Below are positions 1 to 9,852 of a DNA stretch of 64,000 bases, piece after piece. Both the position numbers and the translations under genes were made by a program. The DNA comes from Methylorubrum extorquens (GTDB lineage Bacteria > Pseudomonadota > Alphaproteobacteria > Rhizobiales > Beijerinckiaceae): NCBI RefSeq assembly GCF_024169925.1, contig NZ_JALJXF010000001.1:626001-690000 (forward strand), written 5' to 3'. The notes beneath the pieces were generated by a model. That model had not been told where the DNA came from, did no database searches, and was given only the letters and a program-made list of their open reading frames with translations. Positions within the stretch are counted from its first letter, which is position 1. Every line of letters begins with the position of its first letter.

Positions 1-1975
1 CCCGCTCCACCACCTTGGCGAGGCCGACCATGATTTTGTCGAGCTCGTAGTCCTTCGGCGTGTAGACGGCGGTGACGCCCATGTTCTTGAGCACCAACTC
101 GTCCTCGGTCGAGATGATGCCGCCGACGACGACCGGGACGTGATCGAGCCCGGCCTCGCGCAGCTTGGCCTTCACCTCGCGCACCAGCGGCACGTGGCTG
201 CCCGACAGCACCGAGAGGCCGATGACGTGAGCGCCGCGCTCCTTCGCCTTGGCGACGATCTCCGTCGGGGTCTGGCGGATGCCGTCGTAAGTGACGTCGA
301 AGCCGACGTCGCGGGCACGCAGCGCGATCTGCTCGGCGCCGTTGGAGTGGCCGTCGAGGCCCGGCTTGCCGACGACGAGGCGGGGCGTCTCGCCCAGCCG
401 CTCGCCGAGATCGGCGATGAGCAGACGGGCATCTTCCGCCGCCCCGGAGGTGACGGTCTGCAGCGTCACGCCCGTAGGCGCGCGGTACTCGCCGAACACC
501 TCGCGCAGGCGCTGGCCCCACTCGCCGGTGGTCACGCCCGCCTTCGCGGCAGCGATGGAGGGCGGCATGATGTTGGTGCCTGAGCGCGCGGCCTGTTCCA
601 GATCGGCGAGCGCCTGGCCGACCGCCCGGTCGTCGCGCTTGGAGCGCCACTCGCGGATGCGGCCTTCCGCTTCCATCTCGACCGTCTCCGAGACGGTGAA
701 GATCGCGCCGTCCCCGGCCGTCAGCGGCGAGGGTTCGCCCTGCTGCCACTTGTTGACGCCGACGACGACCTGTTCGCCCTTCTCGATCGCCGAGATGCGC
801 CGGGCATTCGACTCGACCAGCGCCCGCTTGAGTTCGCCCGCCTCGACCGCCGTGACCGCCCCGCCGATCTCGGCGATGCGGGTCAGCTCGGATCGGGTCT
901 GCTCCTTGAGCGCCTCGACGCGGGCCTCGATCACCGTCGAGCCGTCGAAGATGTCGTCGTATTCGAGCAGGTCGGTCTCGAAGGCGAGGATCTGCTGCAT
1001 CCGCATCGACCATTGCTGGTCCCACGGGCGCGGGAGGCCGAGCGCCTCGTTCCAGGCCGGGAGCTGCACCGCGCGGGCGCGGGCGCGCTTGGAGAGCGTC
1101 ACCGCCAGCATCTCGATGAGGATGCGGTGGACGTTGTTCTCGGGCTGCTGTTCCGTCAATCCAAGGGAATTGACCTGCACGCCATACCGAAAGATCCGCT
1201 TCTTGGCGTCGGTGATGCCGTAGCGCTCCTGGGCGATCTCGTCCCACAGCTCGGCGAACGCCCGCATCTTGCAGATTTCGGTGACGAATCGCATCCCGGC
1301 GTTCACGAAGAACGAGATCCGGCTGAAGACGTCGGAGAAGCTCGCCTCGTCGAAATCGGGGTCGTCGCGCACCGTGTCGAGCACGGCGATGGCGATGGCC
1401 AGCGCATAGGAGAGTTCCTGAACCGGCGTCGCCCCCGCCTCCTGCAAATGGTAGGAGCAGACGTTCATCGGGTTCCACTTCGGCACGTTTCTGGTCGTGA
1501 ACAGGATCACGTCCTTGGTGAGCCGAAGCGAGGGCGCGGGCGGGAATACGTAGGTGCCGCGTGAGAGATACTCCTTGATGATGTCGTTCTGCGTGGTGCC
1601 CTGGAGCGCGGCGAGCGGCGCGCCCTGCTCCTCGGCCACAGCGAGATAGAGCGACAACAGCCACGGCGCCGTGGCGTTGATCGTCATCGAGGTGTTCATC
1701 TGCGCCAGCGGGATCTGGTCGAACAGGGCCCGCATGTCGCCCAGATGCGCGATCGAGACGCCGACCTTGCCGACCTCGCCGCGGGCGAGTTCGTGGTCCG
1801 GGTCGTAGCCGGTCTGCGTCGGCAGATCGAAGGCGACCGAGAGGCCGGTCTGACCCTTGGCGAGGTTGCCGCGATAGAGCTTGTTCGACTCTGCCGCCGT
1901 GGAGTGACCCGCATAGGTGCGGATGATCCACGGCTTGTCGCGCTTGACCTCGGCAACGCTCGCTTGCGCGCTCAT
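1..1975 (-). CDS. meaA: Ethylmalonyl-CoA mutase (C-terminus cut by window edge)
   Basis: This is an adenosylcobalamin-dependent acyl-CoA mutase that rearranges ethylmalonyl-CoA to methylsuccinyl-CoA in the ethylmalonyl-CoA pathway. Reading back from an ATG at 1975 the frame stays open to base 1, giving about 658 residues; the family is near 690, so roughly 30 residues lie outside. The N-terminal part is the mutase barrel (TYAGHSTAAESNKLYRGNL, then GLSVAFDLPTQTGYD). The C-terminal part is the B12-binding domain with the base-off signature DGHSNG, where His ligates cobalt, followed by GLSVLSGSH and VVVGG. The choice of ethylmalonyl- over methylmalonyl-CoA mutase rests on the ccr and katA neighbours and is inference, though strong. 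It is divergent from katA. Confidence 0.93.
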   Translation of the reverse strand, partial: MSAQASVAEVKRDKPWIIRTYAGHSTAAESNKLYRGNLAKGQTGLSVAFDLPTQTGYDPDHELARGEVGKVGVSIAHLGDMRALFDQIPLAQMNTSMTINATAPWLLSLYLAVAEEQGAPLAALQGTTQNDIIKEYLSRGTYVFPPAPSLRLTKDVILFTTRNVPKWNPMNVCSYHLQEAGATPVQELSYALAIAIAVLDTVRDDPDFDEASFSDVFSRISFFVNAGMRFVTEICKMRAFAELWDEIAQERYGITDAKKRIFRYGVQVNSLGLTEQQPENNVHRILIEMLAVTLSKRARARAVQLPAWNEALGLPRPWDQQWSMRMQQILAFETDLLEYDDIFDGSTVIEARVEALKEQTRSELTRIAEIGGAVTAVEAGELKRALVESNARRISAIEKGEQVVVGVNKWQQGEPSPLTAGDGAIFTVSETVEMEAEGRIREWRSKRDDRAVGQALADLEQAARSGTNIMPPSIAAAKAGVTTGEWGQRLREVFGEYRAPTGVTLQTVTSGAAEDARLLIADLGERLGETPRLVVGKPGLDGHSNGAEQIALRARDVGFDVTYDGIRQTPTEIVAKAKERGAHVIGLSVLSGSHVPLVREVKAKLREAGLDHVPVVVGGIISTEDELVLKNMGVTAVYTPKDYELDKIMVGLAKVVER

Positions 1976-2330
1976 CCCACTCGACTCCCTGTCCGATGCG
2001 ATCGCACGCCTCGAGGCGCGGCTGTTGGCCGGCACCGTAGCGAAGCCGCTGCGCCGCGTCATCTGGGAGAAAGGTCGAGGATCGACGTCGCTGCTGTTGG
2101 AAAAACTTGAGGGGACGTGAAGCGGATTTGTCGTGCGGCATCCGAGCGGATGGCGGAGGGCGCCGATCGAGTGCCAATGATCCTTCAACTCTACGGCGAC
2201 AGATGCATCGCATCGTTGCAGAATCGAATGGCTCCAAGCTCGGCCTCGCGCGTTGGGCCCGCAACGCTCGCACGGCTCACCGCCGGTTGCGACGCTCGCC
2301 CATAGAGGCATCAGCAAGGAGAAGCACGCG
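1976..2330. promoter_or_regulatory. Divergent meaA/katA intergenic region
   Basis: This 355-base gap separates the starts of meaA (leftward) and katA (rightward), so it must carry both promoters. I see no convincing open frame in it. An AAGGAG ribosome binding site lies just before the katA ATG at 2331. I could not identify a clear OxyR, Fur or other known operator by eye, and there is no recognisable cobalamin riboswitch in front of meaA. Confidence 0.5.
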
Positions 2331-3803
2331 ATGGCAGACCAGAGCCCGCGCCTGACGACGGCGTTCGGTAACCCGGTTTCCGACAACCAGAACTCGCTCA
2401 CCGCCGGCCCGCGCGGGCCGGTGCTGATGCAGGACTACCACCTCATCGAGAAGATGGCCCATTTCAACCGGGAGCGAATTCCGGAGCGGGTGGTGCACGC
2501 CAAGGGCTACGGCGCCTACGGGACGTTCCGGCTGACCAAGAGCCTCGCCGAGTTCACCCGCGCCAAGGTGCTGACCGAACTCGGCAAGGACGTGCCGATG
2601 GTGGCGCGCTTCTCCACCGTCGGCGGCGAGTCCGGCTCGGCCGACACCGCCCGCGACCCGCGCGGCTTCGCCCTCAAGTTCTACACCGAGGAGGGCAACT
2701 GGGATCTCGTCGGCAACAACACCCCGATCTTCTTCGTGCGCGACGCGATCAAGTTCTCCGACTTCATCCGCACGCAGAAGCGCGATCCGCGCACGCACCT
2801 TAAGCCGCATTGGCGCCGCTGGGACTTCTGGAGCCTGTCGCCGGAGGCGATCCATCAGGTGATGTTCCTGTACTCGGATCGCGGCACGCCGAAATCGGCG
2901 CGCTTCATGAACGGCTACGGCTCGCACACCTTCTCGCTGTGGAACGACCGGGGCGAGCGCCACTGGGTGAAATTCCATTTCCACACCAAGCAGGGCGTCC
3001 AGAACTTCTCCGCCGACGAGGCCGACGAGGTGGCGGGCAAGGATCCGGACTACTCCGCCGCCGATCTCTCGACCGCCATCGAGAAGGGCGACTTCCCGAA
3101 ATGGAAGGTCTCCATCCAGCTCATGCCGGAGTTGGACGCCGATACTTACTCCATCAATCCGTTCGACCTCACCAAGGTCTGGCCGCACGGCGATTATCCG
3201 CTGATCGAGATCGGCGAGATGGAGCTAAATCGCAATCCCGAGAACTACTTTGCCGAGATCGAGCAATCCGCCTTCGAGCCCTCGAACGTGGTGCCCGGCA
3301 TCGGTTTCTCACCGGACAAAATGCTGCAGAACCGGGTGCTCTCCTACGCAGACGCGCACCGCTACCGGCTCGGCGTGAACTACCAGCAGATCCCGGTGAA
3401 CCAGGCGAAGAACGCGTCCGTCCAGACCTATCACCGCGACGGCGCCATGCGCACCGACGGCAATCACGGTGCCCAGGTCGATTACGAGCCGAACTCCTTC
3501 GGCGGTCCGAGGCAGGACCCTTCCTTCAGCGAGCCGCCGCTGCGGATCCGGGGCGATGCCGGCCGCTATGGCTGGCCGGGCGACGACGAAGACCTCTACG
3601 GTCAGCCCAAGCTGTTCTGGACCAAGGTGCTCGACGAGGGCGGCCGCCAGCGGCTCGTGGAGAACATCGTCACCTCCATGGGCGACAGCCCGCGCAACAT
3701 TCAGGAGCGGATGATCGCCCATTGGTTCAAGGTGCATGAGGATTTTGGGCGCGGCGTCGCACAGGGTCTCGGCATCGACACCGCACGGGCCGCCGCCGAG
3801 TAG
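2331..3803 (+). CDS. katA: Heme catalase
   Basis: This monofunctional heme catalase of 490 residues dismutates hydrogen peroxide in the cytoplasm. The distal histidine motif [14 protein letters not shown] is visible (His56), followed by [20 protein letters not shown], the catalytic asparagine in VGNNTPIFF (about residue 129), and the proximal heme ligand tyrosine in [12 protein letters not shown] (Tyr339). The length suggests a small-subunit catalase without the extra C-terminal flavodoxin-like domain. ATG 2331 is chosen over an upstream TTG because AAGGAG precedes it and the protein begins at the normal family N-terminus. It sits between meaA and ccr, two ethylmalonyl-CoA pathway genes, and ends in a strong terminator. 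Confidence 0.97.
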   Translation: MADQSPRLTTAFGNPVSDNQNSLTAGPRGPVLMQDYHLIEKMAHFNRERIPERVVHAKGYGAYGTFRLTKSLAEFTRAKVLTELGKDVPMVARFSTVGGESGSADTARDPRGFALKFYTEEGNWDLVGNNTPIFFVRDAIKFSDFIRTQKRDPRTHLKPHWRRWDFWSLSPEAIHQVMFLYSDRGTPKSARFMNGYGSHTFSLWNDRGERHWVKFHFHTKQGVQNFSADEADEVAGKDPDYSAADLSTAIEKGDFPKWKVSIQLMPELDADTYSINPFDLTKVWPHGDYPLIEIGEMELNRNPENYFAEIEQSAFEPSNVVPGIGFSPDKMLQNRVLSYADAHRYRLGVNYQQIPVNQAKNASVQTYHRDGAMRTDGNHGAQVDYEPNSFGGPRQDPSFSEPPLRIRGDAGRYGWPGDDEDLYGQPKLFWTKVLDEGGRQRLVENIVTSMGDSPRNIQERMIAHWFKVHEDFGRGVAQGLGIDTARAAAE

Positions 3804-3828
3804 TCATCTCAATGTTATTTTGAATTCA

Positions 3829-3860
3829 GAGGTGTCGGCCGTGGCCGGCGCCTCTTTTTT
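3829..3860 (+). terminator. Rho-independent terminator after katA
   Basis: A 12-base arm (3829-3840) pairs with 3843-3854 across a two-base loop with about two mismatches, and is followed by six T residues. It lies 25 bases after the katA stop codon and separates katA from ccr transcription. Confidence 0.85.
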
Positions 3861-3983
3861 GTGCGGACGAGACAAACCGTTGCCTTTTAGGCCACTTGGA
3901 AGGCCGGAAACATCGTGCTTATAGCGTCGGCCAAGGTCGCGCGTTTCGTCACGCGCGAATCCAGAGAAACAGGGAGTGCCACG

Positions 3984-5282
3984 ATGGCTGCAAGTGCAGC
4001 GCCGGCCTGGACCGGGCAGACGGCGGAAGCCAAGGACCTTTACGAGCTCGGCGAGATCCCCCCGCTCGGCCACGTGCCTGCCAAGATGTATGCCTGGGCG
4101 ATCCGCCGCGAGCGCCACGGGCCGCCGGAGGAGTCGCATCAGCTCGAAGTGCTCCCCGTGTGGGACATCGGCGACGACGAGGTGCTCGTCTACGTCATGG
4201 CCGCGGGCGTGAACTACAACGGCGTCTGGGCCGGCCTCGGCGAGCCGATCTCCCCCTTCGACGTGCACAAGGGCGAGTACCACATTGCCGGTTCGGACGC
4301 GTCGGGCATCGTCTGGAAGGTCGGCTCGAAGGTGAAGCGCTGGAAAGTCGGCGACGAAGTCATCGTTCACTGCAACCGCGACGACGGCGATGACGAAGAG
4401 TGCAACGGCGGCGACCCGATGTTCTCGCCCTCGCAGCGCATCTGGGGCTACGAGACCGGTGACGGCTCCTTCGCCCAGTTCTGCCGGGTGCAGTCGCGCC
4501 AGCTCATGAAGCGGCCCCAGCACCTGACCTGGGAAGAGGCCGCCTGCTACACCCTCACCCTCGCCACCGCCTACCGCATGCTGTTCGGCCACGCGCCGCA
4601 CACCGTGCGTCCGGGACAGAACGTGCTGATCTGGGGCGCCTCCGGCGGTCTCGGCGTGTTCGGCGTGCAGCTCTGCGCGGCCTCGGGCGCCAACGCCATC
4701 GCGGTCATCTCGGACGAGTCGAAGCGCGACTACGTCATGAGCCTCGGGGCCAAGGGCGTCATCAACCGCAAGGACTTCGATTGCTGGGGCCAGCTGCCGA
4801 AGGTGAACAGCCCTGAGTACAACACCTGGCTCAAGGAAGCCCGGAAGTTCGGCAAGGCGATCTGGGACATCACCGGCAAGGGCAACGACGTCGACATCGT
4901 GTTCGAGCATCCCGGCGAGGCGACCTTCCCGGTCTCGACCCTGGTGGCCAAGCGCGGCGGCATGATCGTGTTCTGCGCCGGCACCACCGGCTTCAACATC
5001 ACCTTCGACGCCCGCTACGTCTGGATGCGCCAGAAGCGCATCCAGGGCTCGCACTTCGCCCATCTCAAGCAGGCCTCGGCCGCCAACCAGTTCGTCATCG
5101 ACCGGCGCGTCGATCCCTGCATGAGTGAGGTGTTCCCCTGGGACAAGATCCCGGCCGCCCACACCAAGATGTGGAAGAACCAGCACCCGCCGGGCAACAT
5201 GGCGGTGCTCGTGAATTCGACCCGCGCAGGCCTGCGCACCGTCGAGGACGTGATCGAGGCCGGGCCACTCAAGGCGATGTGA
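3984..5282 (+). CDS. ccr: Crotonyl-CoA carboxylase/reductase
   Basis: This enzyme reductively carboxylates crotonyl-CoA with NADPH and CO2 to ethylmalonyl-CoA, the signature step of the ethylmalonyl-CoA pathway used for glyoxylate regeneration during growth on C1 and C2 compounds. The 432-residue protein is an MDR-superfamily member. The catalytic-domain segment AGVNYNGVWAGLG carries Asn77, which aligns with the CO2-pocket asparagine described for this family. The nucleotide-binding loop reads LIWGASGGLGVFG, and a histidine-containing HFAHLKQA lies near the C-terminus. ATG 3984 has AGGGA upstream and gives the usual N-terminus; a GTG at 3915 would add 23 unlikely residues. It has its own terminator. 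Confidence 0.96.
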   Translation: MAASAAPAWTGQTAEAKDLYELGEIPPLGHVPAKMYAWAIRRERHGPPEESHQLEVLPVWDIGDDEVLVYVMAAGVNYNGVWAGLGEPISPFDVHKGEYHIAGSDASGIVWKVGSKVKRWKVGDEVIVHCNRDDGDDEECNGGDPMFSPSQRIWGYETGDGSFAQFCRVQSRQLMKRPQHLTWEEAACYTLTLATAYRMLFGHAPHTVRPGQNVLIWGASGGLGVFGVQLCAASGANAIAVISDESKRDYVMSLGAKGVINRKDFDCWGQLPKVNSPEYNTWLKEARKFGKAIWDITGKGNDVDIVFEHPGEATFPVSTLVAKRGGMIVFCAGTTGFNITFDARYVWMRQKRIQGSHFAHLKQASAANQFVIDRRVDPCMSEVFPWDKIPAAHTKMWKNQHPPGNMAVLVNSTRAGLRTVEDVIEAGPLKAM

Positions 5283-5294
5283 GCCCGTCAACCT

Positions 5295-5343
5295 AACGAA
5301 AAAGCGCCCGCGCTTCCCTTTGGAGGCGCGGGCGTTTTCGTTT
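5295..5343 (+). terminator. Hairpin terminator after ccr (possibly bidirectional)
   Basis: A long inverted repeat (AACGAAAAAGCGCCCGCG pairing with CGCGGGCGTTTTCGTT) lies 12 bases after the ccr stop. The A-rich left and T-rich right flanks would let it also terminate the convergent methyltransferase gene. Confidence 0.85.
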
Positions 5344-5349
5344 CGACCC

Positions 5350-6174
5350 TCAGCGCACTCGGTCGATCGCCCGCTGCGGCGTGCCGATGGTGGTGTGGAA
5401 CGGCCGTTCGCCGCTGCCTTTCTCGAAGGCGACGATGCTGTCGTAGACGTGAATCGCGCCGATGCTCCGGCCGATCTCCTGCGCGCCGCGATCGTGATAC
5501 CAAGCGTGCATGTCGTCGATGAACGCCTTCGTCATCTCCAGGAACGTGCCCCGGCGGCGGTAGCCACCCTCGTAGTCGCGCCAGTACGCGGTGTGCAGGT
5601 CTTCGGCGACGTAGAGTCCGTCCTGCGCCAGGAGCGGGAACAGCGTCTCGAAGGTGACGCGCTGGTGGCTCGCGACGTGGCTGCCGTCATCGAGGATGAC
5701 ATCGACGCCGCCCATCTCCTCAACCACGGACCGAAGGAAGGCGGGATCGGCCTGCGAGCCGATACGGACTTGCGCGGCGCGGCCGTCAAACACCGCGCAG
5801 CGCGGATCGATATCGATGCCGTAGAGGATGGCAGAGGGGCCGAAGAAGCGCCGCCAGAGATCGAGGGAACCGCCCTCGTAGACGCCGATCTCGAGGAAGC
5901 GCAGCGGTCGCCCGTCCGGCCTGCCGTCGCGGAAGGGCGCGAACAGCCGGCTGTAGATCGGCAGGAAGTGGTTCCACTTGTTGATCAGGTGGTCACCGTC
6001 ATAGCCGTAAAACAGCTTTGAGAAGGCGTCGTCGCCCCGCGTCTTCACCTCGGCCAGATCGCGATAGAAGTCGTTGGCCGGGCTGTCGCGAAACAAGCCG
6101 GCCGATTTGGCGACGGACTTGAGTGCCCGCTTGATCTGCGGATGGTTCTGTAGGGCTTGTCTGAGGAACGTCAT
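5350..6174 (-). CDS. Class I SAM-dependent methyltransferase, CmcI/TylF-like
   Basis: The protein of about 274 residues has a Rossmann-type methyltransferase core: LEIGVYEGGSL matches the SAM-binding motif I, GIDIDPRC the acidic loop after strand beta2, and VILDDGSHVASH the DDGSH motif seen in cephalosporin hydroxylase/CmcI-type and macrocin-O-methyltransferase-like enzymes. A later segment LYVAEDLHTAYW fits the same family. The substrate is unknown; such enzymes often modify sugars or secondary metabolites. ATG 6174 is chosen because the sequence from it looks native, but no strong ribosome binding site is visible. It converges on ccr, so it is probably a separate unit. Confidence 0.8.
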   Translation of the reverse strand: MTFLRQALQNHPQIKRALKSVAKSAGLFRDSPANDFYRDLAEVKTRGDDAFSKLFYGYDGDHLINKWNHFLPIYSRLFAPFRDGRPDGRPLRFLEIGVYEGGSLDLWRRFFGPSAILYGIDIDPRCAVFDGRAAQVRIGSQADPAFLRSVVEEMGGVDVILDDGSHVASHQRVTFETLFPLLAQDGLYVAEDLHTAYWRDYEGGYRRRGTFLEMTKAFIDDMHAWYHDRGAQEIGRSIGAIHVYDSIVAFEKGSGERPFHTTIGTPQRAIDRVR

Positions 6175-6280
6175 GCCGAGAGGCGGCCCGGTGCGGTTAT
6201 CGAGGTCGCGCGCACGAAGCACGACCCGGCGCGGCTCGTAAAGCCGGCCGGGTCTAAACGATCACGAGAGCCGTCCGACG

Positions 6281-6934
6281 TCAGGCCTCGCCGCGGGCGA
6301 CGAGCGCCTCGTATTCCGGGACTTCGAGGCGGCCTTCCCTCGCGACGCGCGCCTTGTCCTCGTCGCTGATGACGTCGCCGGCGAGGTCGAGCCGCTTCCA
6401 GGCGGCGAGTGGCGTCTCGCGGTCGGGGCGGGGAACGTACTTGTTCTGCTCGAGCTTCTTGTACTTGTGGATGTAGCGCGGGCAGTTGACCCAGATCTTC
6501 GTGACATCGACGCGCACGAGATACTTCGCCTCCGTGTAATCGGCCATCAGCGGATCGTCGCGGAGCAGCGAGGCATGTCCTTGGACCCGGATGCGGTGCG
6601 GCGTCTCGAAGTCGATGAACAGGAGGCCGATCTTGGCCTGCCCCTCGATGTTGCCCATCGAGTAGAACATCCCGTTGCCGTCGAAGCCGGGGAAGACCAG
6701 CGTGGAGCCATCCACGACCTTCACGAAGCCGGTCGGGCCGCCCTTGTAGGAGACGGTCGGCATGCCGTCGGGATCGACGGTCGAGAGGAAGAACATGTCC
6801 CGCGAGCCGATGAACGCGGCTTCCTCCGGCTGGATCGTCTCGTGCACCCAATCCTCGTCGAGGCGCACGGCGAGCTTGGTCGTGCCGAATTCCTCCTGGA
6901 GGGCGCGGTGCGCCTCCGAGTAGAGCGATGCCAT
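6281..6934 (-). CDS. Pyridoxamine 5'-phosphate oxidase-family FMN-binding protein
   Basis: This 217-residue protein has the split-barrel flavin-binding fold of the PNPOx-like superfamily. The segment GSRDMFFLSTVDPDGMPTVS is typical of the first strands, and GGPTGFVKVVDGSTLVFPGF with GNIEGQAKIGLLFIDFE forms the FMN-binding barrel. The reaction is not known; members act as flavin- or F420-linked reductases or stress-related redox proteins. The ATG at 6934 is preceded by GGAGGAG, which settles the start against longer in-frame alternatives. It lies alone between the methyltransferase and ilvC on the same strand. Confidence 0.85.
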   Translation of the reverse strand: MASLYSEAHRALQEEFGTTKLAVRLDEDWVHETIQPEEAAFIGSRDMFFLSTVDPDGMPTVSYKGGPTGFVKVVDGSTLVFPGFDGNGMFYSMGNIEGQAKIGLLFIDFETPHRIRVQGHASLLRDDPLMADYTEAKYLVRVDVTKIWVNCPRYIHKYKKLEQNKYVPRPDRETPLAAWKRLDLAGDVISDEDKARVAREGRLEVPEYEALVARGEA

Positions 6935-7015
6935 ATGCGTCTCCTCCGGGGCCGATTGCTTCGGGCCTCCTCGGGATGCGTTTAAGGCAAAGGCATGAGG
7001 GTGCAAACGGGGCCG

Positions 7016-7053
7016 CAAAAAAGGCCGGTCACGCTTGCGCGAACCGGCCTCTT
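7016..7053 (-). terminator. Rho-independent terminator after ilvC
   Basis: Read on the minus strand, an AGGCCGGT arm pairs with ACCGGCCT across a short loop and runs into six T residues. It lies about 50 bases beyond the ilvC stop codon. Confidence 0.8.
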
Positions 7054-7099
7054 TCCACAACGGTGGAGGCCGAGCAAAGCACGGCCTCCCGATCCCAAA

Positions 7100-8152
<1,053 letters not shown>

Positions 8153-8800
8153 TCAGGGTTTCGCCCGGCCGTAGAGGGCCAGGAACTGCTCGACGGCACG
8201 GGCCGCGTCGCTCCGGATCCCGGCGGCATCGAGATCGAGCGCGTCGCCGAGAAGAAGTCGGATCTGAATATCGCGGCCGACCAGACCGAAGAAGGTCCGG
8301 AAAGCCGCCTCGCTGTCCTCGAAGACGAGGAGACCGGCTGTGCGGCCCGCCTCCAACACCGGCTTCACCCGCTCGCCGATGGCAAAGCGCCCGTTGGCCA
8401 GCACGATGCCGCCGAGAGTGCTCTTGCTGGACCCCGCATCGGCGATGGCGATGCGGTTGAGCGCAACCGAGGTCGGGCTGGTGATGACCGCGAGCCAGGT
8501 CTCTGCGAAATCGAGCAGGTTCTTGCGCAAGGCGACGGCGTCCAGCCCGCTCACGTCGTAGCGGCCGGCATGGACGCGCGAGGCCTGCCAGCGCACCGTC
8601 GCGGTGAGCAGGCCGTCACGGTCGCCGAACCAGCGATAGAGCGTCTCCTTCGAGCAGCTCGCCCGGCGCGCCACCGCGTCCATGGTCAGCGGATCACGTC
8701 CATCGACCATCAGCGCCAACGCGGCATCCAGCACCGCCTGCTGGCGGGGGGTGGGCGTTTCGGCTGAAAGCTCGTCGGTGATGAGGGGGCTCGCCTGCAT
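8153..8800 (-). CDS. TetR/AcrR-family transcriptional regulator
   Basis: This 215-residue repressor-type protein has an N-terminal helix-turn-helix: RQQAVLDAALALMV leads into the DNA-binding unit TMDAVARRASCSKETLYRWF (about residues 40-60). The C-terminal two-thirds would bind an unknown ligand and dimerise. Immediately upstream lies a perfect 16-base palindrome at 8822-8837, a natural autoregulatory operator. The next gene downstream on the same strand is ilvC, 33 bases on, but nothing shows that this regulator controls amino-acid synthesis; its target may simply be itself. Confidence 0.9.
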   Translation of the reverse strand: MQASPLITDELSAETPTPRQQAVLDAALALMVDGRDPLTMDAVARRASCSKETLYRWFGDRDGLLTATVRWQASRVHAGRYDVSGLDAVALRKNLLDFAETWLAVITSPTSVALNRIAIADAGSSKSTLGGIVLANGRFAIGERVKPVLEAGRTAGLLVFEDSEAAFRTFFGLVGRDIQIRLLLGDALDLDAAGIRSDAARAVEQFLALYGRAKP

Positions 8801-8821
8801 GTTCCGCTTGCTGGGCAGTAC

Positions 8822-8837
8822 CGTACCGTACGGTACG
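8822..8837. promoter_or_regulatory. Perfect palindrome, probable TetR operator
   Basis: CGTACCGTACGGTACG is a perfect 16-base inverted repeat 22 bases before the regulator start at 8800. An extra GTAC at 8817 extends the GTAC periodicity. Position and symmetry fit a TetR dimer site overlapping the promoter. Confidence 0.7.
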
Positions 8838-9024
8838 CTCGTCTAGCCGACCCGGCCGCGCGCGACAAGCGGGGTAGCCTATATCGCGCTGTTCCTCGTA
8901 CCGTCACGTTTCTGTCGCCGTGATGCGGAACCCGCTTGCCGAGCGCCCGGCCTCGGCGTATACGGCCCTCCGTCGCCACAGCGACGCCCGTGCCGCCCAT
9001 CCCCGCGGTGGCACGTCGGGGCTC

Positions 9025-9099
9025 GGGTGCGTAGCTCAGCGGGAGAGCATTCGCTTCACACGCGAAGGGTCACAGGTTCGATCCCTGTCGCGCCCACCA
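9025..9099 (+). tRNA. tRNA-Val (anticodon CAC)
   Basis: A complete cloverleaf can be folded: acceptor GGGTGCG with CGCGCCC (one G-T pair), D stem GCTC/GAGC, anticodon stem TTCGC/GCGAA with loop TTCACAC giving anticodon CAC, and T stem ACAGG/CCTGT with loop TTCGATC. The 3' ACCA end is encoded. No integrase is attached to it. Confidence 0.96.
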
Positions 9100-9236
9100 C
9101 GCCCCCCATCGAACGTCGATCGTTCTCCAGCACAAATCTCGCTCGTTCCGCTGCTGTCGGATATTTGACCCGCGCACGTCCGCGTGGTCGGTTAGGCGGC
9201 GATTCGCATCATTTGTGGGTTCGCGGAGACCGCCTG

Positions 9237-9791
9237 TTGCCGATCCTCATCATTTTCACCGCCGTCGTCGCCAGCGTTTTGATTTGGCTCCTGCGGGCCC
9301 ATTACACGGTCAAGCAGCTCAAGGAGATCGATCAGGACACCAAGGGGCTTCAGCGCAAGGCGAAGTCGGTGTTCGAGGGCTTCGTCGGGACGCCATTGCA
9401 GCGGGTGAACGACGTGCGGCTCGCGGCCGTGATCCTGATGATCCAGATCGTGCGCACCGGCAGCCCGATCACGGCATCCGAGAAGACCCGCATCTTCGAA
9501 CTCATGGAAAACCCGCTGGAGATCCAGACGATCTCCGCGACCTTCGAGCGGGCATGGCGCTACACGCAGGAGCGCCGCCCGTTCTCGCTCGTCGCCGATC
9601 CGCTGCTGCCGCTGTTTCGCGAGAAGCTGACCGGCGAGGAGCGGATGCAGTTCGTGGACATGCTGACGAAGGTCGCCTCCGCCCATTCCGCTCCGAGCGA
9701 GCTGCAGCGTGAGGCCTTGGCGCGGTTGAAGCGGCGGCTGATCGCCGGCAGGCCGGAACTGGCGACAAGTCGCGCCGGCAACTTCGGATAG
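9237..9791 (+). CDS. Membrane-anchored TerB-like protein
   Basis: The protein of about 184 residues starts with one hydrophobic helix (ILIIFTAVVASVLIWLL) and then a soluble helical domain containing VNDVRLAAVILMIQIVRTG and EERMQFVDMLTKVASAHS. That layout resembles the tellurite-resistance TerB/DjlA-type helical domain found in single-pass membrane proteins; the match is by eye and moderate. The start is a TTG at 9237, supported by GGAGA seven bases upstream; a second TTG at 9213 is the alternative. No ter operon genes are near, so a role in tellurite resistance is not implied. Function unknown. Confidence 0.6.
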   Translation: MPILIIFTAVVASVLIWLLRAHYTVKQLKEIDQDTKGLQRKAKSVFEGFVGTPLQRVNDVRLAAVILMIQIVRTGSPITASEKTRIFELMENPLEIQTISATFERAWRYTQERRPFSLVADPLLPLFREKLTGEERMQFVDMLTKVASAHSAPSELQREALARLKRRLIAGRPELATSRAGNFG

Positions 9792-9811
9792 GACGCGACG
9801 TCGCTCGAACG

Positions 9812-9837
9812 AAAAAGGCCGCCCCGAAGGGCGGCCT
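9812..9837 (-). terminator. Rho-independent terminator between TerB-like gene and pccB
   Basis: AGGCCGCCC (9816-9824) pairs perfectly with GGGCGGCCT (9829-9837) around a four-base loop, and five A residues on the left become a T run on the minus strand. It mainly ends pccB transcription, but can also stop the convergent gene. Confidence 0.85.
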
Positions 9838-9852
9838 ATCGTTGTCCCGCGT

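Noticed and set aside
1976..2330. Cobalamin riboswitch before the B12-dependent meaA
   Set aside because: No B12-box-like conserved sequence or suitable leader length on the meaA side.
3804..5291. 495-codon minus-strand frame opposite ccr
   Set aside because: Shadow of ccr; it even runs through both terminators.
9237..9791. Tellurite-resistance gene
   Set aside because: Only a loose TerB-like domain is seen, with no ter operon partners, so resistance is not claimed.
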